A stretch of DNA of 64,000 nt, taken from contig CAJHZI010000769.1 of NCBI GenBank assembly GCA_905160935.1, positions 612,001-676,000 on the forward strand, read 5' to 3'. Positions 55,509 to 62,300 of the stretch are shown piece by piece; position 1 is the stretch's first letter, and every line of letters begins with the position of its first letter. Below the pieces are notes generated by a model. That model saw only the letters and a list, made by a program, of their open reading frames with translations, was not told where the DNA came from and made no database searches. The stretch is from Enchytraeus crypticus (Eukaryota; Annelida; Clitellata; Enchytraeida; Enchytraeidae). The position numbers and the translations under genes are program-made.

Positions 55509-58500
55509 ATAATAATAATAATAAAGGTTTAATGTCCCTTTCCTAATACAAGGATGATGTCAGGGACGTAAATACAACGTATGTTTTCAATAATAACATA
55601 TTCATCACCTTCCCATGAATCCCAGCTTAACTAAGGTCGGGATACAAAGCGCAGAGTCAATCATAAAACCTTTTAAGAAAATCGTCATAAACCAGAGCCC
55701 ATAAACCAGTGCCCATAAACCAGTGCCCATAAACCAGTGCCCATAAACCAATGCCCATAAACCAGAGCCCATAAACCAGTGCCCATAAACCAATGCCCAA
55801 GGCCTACAACACATACCAGGCAGCTTGTTGCAGTTCGGTGAGATCTCCCTGTATAGCATGCTGATGAAGAATTGTCCACGCAGCCTTTGACAAGTCACCA
55901 GACCATATCTCTCCAGATGACTATGCATAAAACATAAATTACTTTCCATTGCATTATTTTATAAGTATACTACATTCTAGCAGGTCCATCGCGTAAAAAT
56001 CCTCTACATACGAATATGAAAATGAAACAGTACTTGAAATGTATGGAGAAAGAAAATTAAATGAAATAGTTGCGTAAAGAAGAGTAAGGTTCTTGGGCAA
56101 GGTATTAAGAATGCCTGATGATAGATATGCAAAGACTGCAATGAATTGGAAGCCAAGTCAAGGAAAATGGAAAAGAGAAAGACCTAGAATTACTCGGTTC
56201 AGCACGATCAACACAGATTTGAAAACTTTGAACATTTCATGGGAAGATGCTGTGAGAGTTGCTAAAGACAGAAAAGAATGGAGGAATATTGCCGCCCCAT
56301 GTTCTGTACTGAACACAAGGCACTGATAATGAATGACAGAAGAATAATAATATTAAACTATTACACATTATTATTATTAGTTATAATTTATATAATTATA
56401 ATTATTAATTATAATTATATTATATTTGGCGCTGAAGTACTTTATTTCTTCTTATTCTTTTTAGAGAGAGGTTAAGATCTAACCGCAATTAGTTAGTAAT
56501 TTTGGCATCTACTCTCTAGAACGCTTAACCTCTTTTTCATTCATCTGCAGTTATCTTCCCTTTGCGATATTTCTCAGAAGATAAAAAATGCCTCATTGTA
56601 CGAGCAGGATATGTATTAATTCAAATCGATGCCCCACCACCGCACCCAAAATTTATCATATTTATAATAATTTATAGCATTCATAATAGCACACATAATT
56701 TATCATATTTATAATAATTTATAGCATTCATAATAGCACTCATAATTTATCATATTTATAATAATTTATAGCATTCATAATAGCACTCATAATTTATCAT
56801 ATTTATAATAATTTATAGCATTCATAATAGCACTCATAATTTATCATATTTATAATAATTTATAGCATTCATAATAGCACTCATAATTTGGGGTTTCACT
56901 TTGATGAAATAATGGACAGATTAAAATCATCAACCTCTCTCTCTTTCTCTCTTTCAGTCTCTCACTCTTGCTCTCTCCCTCTCTGCCTATAGTGATCTGC
57001 CAATGAACTATTCGTTCAAGGTCTGAGCAATCCTTTATCGAAAAGTTTATCAAAGCTTATATCGTTACTAGACTATAATGCAGTTCAATCTTAGGAATAT
57101 TTGCTTTCTGGCCTGATTTCTCTTTACTTCTCTCGGTTTCTTCCTAGTCGTTTATTAAGACTACTTCAGTTTACGATTGATCTATTCCCTTGCTACTATT
57201 ATTATTATTGTTACTGTTATTATTATTAACAACGAAAACTTATATAGCAGTGTCACGGCCGAACTTGGTCTTCGAGACTACTTCACAGAAAGAGTTCAAT
57301 AATAATAATAACCTAAATAACAATTACATTTAAATTAATATCTAAACTAGTAAAAAATTTACTGTTGTTTTGCACGGACACGACACGGGTAACCAGCCTA
57401 CCTTTGCTAGATCACACTCGTGTCTGATGAAGACACTCATCAGATCTCTGTGCTCTCTCATCTCAAACAACCCTTCCTCCTCGCTCAGACCTCTGTCCTC
57501 ATACGTGGCCAGTCTGAGGCCGAGGTGAACCCTCCCCTCCACAGTGGACTTGGCAGATCTACCTCTCAGGTCGTACCATTGGTCCAGTCCAGTGGATGGA
57601 ATGTCCTACAACAACCGAAATACTCGTTTATTTTATTTTATTCTTTTATTATTCCGTATAGTTACACATATGACATAAGGCATTTGTTTACAATGTTTTC
57701 CTTTATAAAGTTACTGTTTTTATAGTTTTCGTTATTTCCTCCATTCCTTTCCATGGTTATTAGTAATCGTTGCCTTTTGTTGGCGCTCCAATAGCAGCCG
57801 GCGCGGATTTAGGAATAACCTCCAACACCCTGGGGATTACTTCACTTTCAAGGCTGTCTACACGCGGTCTTCCAAAGTGGTCGCCCACAATTTACTAACC
57901 GCTTGCAACGTGGCTTTACTTCGTTCAACTTTAATTCGTTGACGCGCAGCTTAACTGAGTGCGCTAAATCCCCCCCCCCCCAATTTAATTACCTAGTGCA
58001 TCAAGCAAAAACCAGTGATAAATCAAAGCAAAGCATGCGATTTTATGTAGCCAGCGTATAAAATGTTCTACAACAACGGAAGTACTCGTATAGTTAATTA
58101 CAGCGTCCATCGAGCAAAACCCTATTGCTGGCTTTTTCTCGATGTACAAAGACAGTAATTAAACATACGACCACTTCCGATGTTGTAGGACATTCCATCC
58201 ACTAGCTACAGCAAAATCGCATGCTTTGATTTATCACTGGTCTCTCTCTCTCTCTTAGTGCACTGCCTACTGGCAGGTCCATGGTACATAACGCCTCCAC
58301 TCTTCTCTGTCTTCCGCCTTCCTCTTCATTTCCACATATGAGTGGATCTTTAAATCATTTATCATACCTAATCTCGGCCTGCCTCTGCCTCTTTTTCCTT
58401 CCATTCTGCCTTCTATGACCTCTTTTAATAGACCTTCCCCCCCTAGAATGTGTCATATCCAACTCTTCTTCCTATTTCTTAACACATTTATCAACTGTCT

Positions 58501-59239
58501 ATATGTGCCAACTCTCTCCAGAGCTTCCTCTTTGTAACCTTTTTGTCACTGGTACTACAACAAAATCAAAGATTTTGCTGTAGCTGGTGGATGGAATGTC
58601 CTACAACAACGGAAGTACTCGTTTATCCAATTACTACGTCCATTGGGCAAAACCAGTGATAAATCAAAGCATGAGATTTTGTTGTAGCTAGGCAACAACA
58701 ACAACAACAATTAGAGTGCTACAGTCATCAATGACAACATCGAGCAATATTGAGACAATATCAAGCCAGCGAGCAAAAAGAAGGTCCAATAAACGGTACA
58801 AAAGAAGGTCCAAAACGGTACAAAAATTAAAAGTCGATGAAATGTCCTACAACAACGGAAGTATTCGTATATTTAATTACTGTCTTGGTACATCCAGAAG
58901 AACCAGTAATAAGTCAAAGAATAAGATTTTGCTTTATCCAGTGGATGGAATGTTCTAAGACAACGGAAATATTTGTACATTTAAATGCTACTTTAGTCAA
59001 TCAGGTAAAGTAACAAGTCAAATAATGAGATTTACCTCATCAAGAGGATGGAATGTCCTACAACAAGAGAAATATATATTTTATTTATCTTTTACATATT
59101 TAATTGCTACCTTAGTTCATCCAGCAAAACCAATAAATCAAAGCATGCGATTTTTACTTCATCTATCGGATGGAATGTCCATCACAACAGAAGTTTTCCT
59201 CTTGTAATTAAAAATGTGCTGCTTCCTTTGTTCATGAAG

Positions 59240-59320
<81 letters not shown>

Positions 59321-62300
59321 CTGTATACGTACATTTTATACTAATTTACTGTAAGTGCATATATGGATATGTATGCGGATATATAGACGTGTCACGTATG
59401 CAGTACAACTAATATATCCATCATCTGACTAAATAGATATTAAAATAACTATTAATAATAGATATTTAATATCCATTAACATAAAATATTTTTAAAAGTC
59501 TAGATCAATAGAACGCTCACAGTTAAAGCAACAATAGGACGCTCACAGTTAAAGCAACAATAGGACGCTCACAGTTAAAGCAACAATAGGACGCTCACAG
59601 TTAAGACAACAATAGGACACTCACAGTTAAAACAACAATAGGATGCTCACAGTTAAGCGACAATTGGTCGCTCACAGTTAAAGCGACAATAGGACGCTCA
59701 TAGTTACAACAACAATAGGACGCTCACAGTTAAAGCGACAATTGGTCGCTCACAGTTAAAACAACAATAGGACGCTCATAGTTACAACAACAATAGGACG
59801 CTCACAGTTAAAGCGACAATTGGTCGCTCACAGTTAAAGCAACAATAGGACGCTCACAGTTAAAGCTATATCCACACATCCTAGGAAATCATCGAGTGTC
59901 TCATCAGAACTCGTCCTGGCTGACTGAGCGATCTGCTTGAAGTAGCGTCCCAGACCCCTGAGTCCCTTCACCTGGTTCAACTTTCGTGCTGAGTCCATCA
60001 CACTGGTGTCGTCGTCGTGGTCCCTGTACAATTAAAATGTCTCAATAGCGTAGGGGTAACGTCATGAAGTTTTAAATGACAGATCCTGAGGTGAAGTGAA
60101 CTCTCGTGGGTTCGAATCCCAACCGCGCTGATCTGAAAGTAAAATCTCGGACATTCACTGGACTGGTTATAAGGATAATGGTCTAAATTGCCTAACGGAT
60201 TAAACATGTGATGTTAGAACTTAGAAGTGATAGATATCAACATAGTTGATCATTTCACTAAAATGTGAGCGTACTTTTACTCTACTTTACAATAACACCA
60301 GGAATAACACCAGGAACAATAACTTCAATAAAACCAAAATACGATAACTAGTTTTAATAAATAGCAATACCACCATTAACAGGTATTTCTTCCATAGTAC
60401 GTTATATTGTGTTCTTATTATAGTTATGCTACCATATGTTTTGGTTAAATAAAGGATGTATATATATATATAGCATCTATTTCCATCGATTCCTTTTGGT
60501 AATGCTAGAAAAAAATTTAGAAAATGGTAAAATTTTAACACTTCATATAATGAAATTCATAAAATGAACAAGAGGCAGAGGAAGACCAAGATTAGGTATG
60601 CTAGATGATTTAAAGACTCACTCATAGGTGGAAACGAAGAGGAAGGCGGAAGACAGAGAAGAGTGGAGGCGCTATATACCATGGACCTGCCAGTAGGCAG
60701 GGCACTAAGAGAGAGATAATGAAATTGTAATTCAGTATACTATTTATCCTATTCAATGCGACATTCTTAAACCGATCAGATCAGATTTCCTAAGTTATTC
60801 TACTTCTATCTTGAAGTTATGCATCGATTAAATAGCATTGCATTAGAATCAATTGGGGTCAAGAGGACGTCCTTAAATTCTGAAGGACGCTATTGTAATA
60901 CAGAGTCTTGCGTTTATAGGCCTACATGGTATAGAACTATATTAATATCTTTCTTTATTTTCTTTACGTTGATTTGTGTTGTGTTTGATTTCCGTTCTAT
61001 GTGTTTCTTACTGCCATGAGTGTGGTGAAATAAAGATTGTATAATTGCATTCCGTTTTAACTTACCAAATATCCAGATGCAAGCGATCAGATGCGACGTC
61101 TTCCAAATCACTAAGAAGCAACAAAAAGCATACAAAAATGTTTATGTAGGTGTAGATTAGAAAGCTTAAATACACCTTAATTGTAACAGAATGCATTGAT
61201 CAATTTCTCAATTCCTAAGAGATAGTCAGAGCGAAACTACGGTCTGTTTAGTAGTTGGACGGACGACCACCTAGGAATACAACTCTACAGGATCCTAAAT
61301 CTTTGTCCTCGTTACTAACATTATAATAATAACAACAATTAGGGTGCTACAGTCATCAATGGCAACATCGAGCACTATTGTGTCAAAATCAAGCCGGCGA
61401 GCAAAAAGAATGTCCAAAAACGGTTCAAATTTCAAAAATCCAGAAAATCAGTCCAAAGTCAATCAATCAATCAATCAATCGATCAATAAGAATTTAACGT
61501 CCAGTTCCTCGCTATAAGCCAATGTCAGGGACGACAATGTATTATAAGAGCTTTATTAAAACATTATAAGAAGTTCAGACTAACAAGCGAAATTTCTCGT
61601 TCCAGACAGGGTTTAAGGTGTTGTCCTTGACTGTGGTGGCTTTAATGTATCTGGCAGGAATGTGCTCCAGTGGGGTCTTCCTCTTCTGAGAGGCTCTATT
61701 CGATGGTCCACTGGGTCCAGTGCTGTGGTTTCGAGCAGACTCTTCCGAATTCAATTCTGCCTTCGCCGGCACTATGCCCAACATGCAGTAGGGGTCACTG
61801 AAACCTGACATCCAAGATAAACCACTGTTGATAATAATAAAAAAGGTCCGTTTCCTCATCCAAGGATGATGTCAGGGACGTCCCCACAGCACACATCACT
61901 ACAGATCGTCAATTAACTCAGACCAATATTCAAAAGATATGTGCTGAGGAGAATGTTAAGATCATGTTTACTGCGTTGTGTCCGGGATGCTGAAGAAAAC
62001 ATCCACCGTAAACTGCAAGAGGCGACTGAGCAAGAAATGAAGAAGACAACGCCAGACCACCTCAGAAGCCATATTTTTTCAAGCTATAGGCTACACTAAG
62101 GTTTGAATAAGTCTTAGGTCTTTGTGAATGGATAAACTCGTTGATCGATGGAGTGCTCTTTATGGAGCGCAAAAAGTAGCATATAAGTAGGAATATGACA
62201 CTTTGCAGAAAACTAGAAAGAGAAACTAAGATCTTGTCTGTGGTTCTATTGATCATGATTAGCATTGCCAGGTTCCAATATTCTAACATTTTGTACTTTA

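Larger units (their letters stand above)
58050..59205 (+). repeat. dispersed/tandem 105-125 bp repeat carrying copies of a BAIAP3 3' splice site
   Basis: Seven copies of GGATGGAATGTCCTACAACA-AC-GGAAGTACTCGT followed by AGCAAAACCAGTGATAAATC, AAAGCATGCGATTTTG: near 58062, 58170-58240 (inverted), 58590, 58845, 58945, 59048 and 59168. The acceptor of exon 57402-57605 (57590-57625) is an eighth copy. A LINE end (58243-58560) and a family C copy interrupt the series. Confidence 0.85.
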
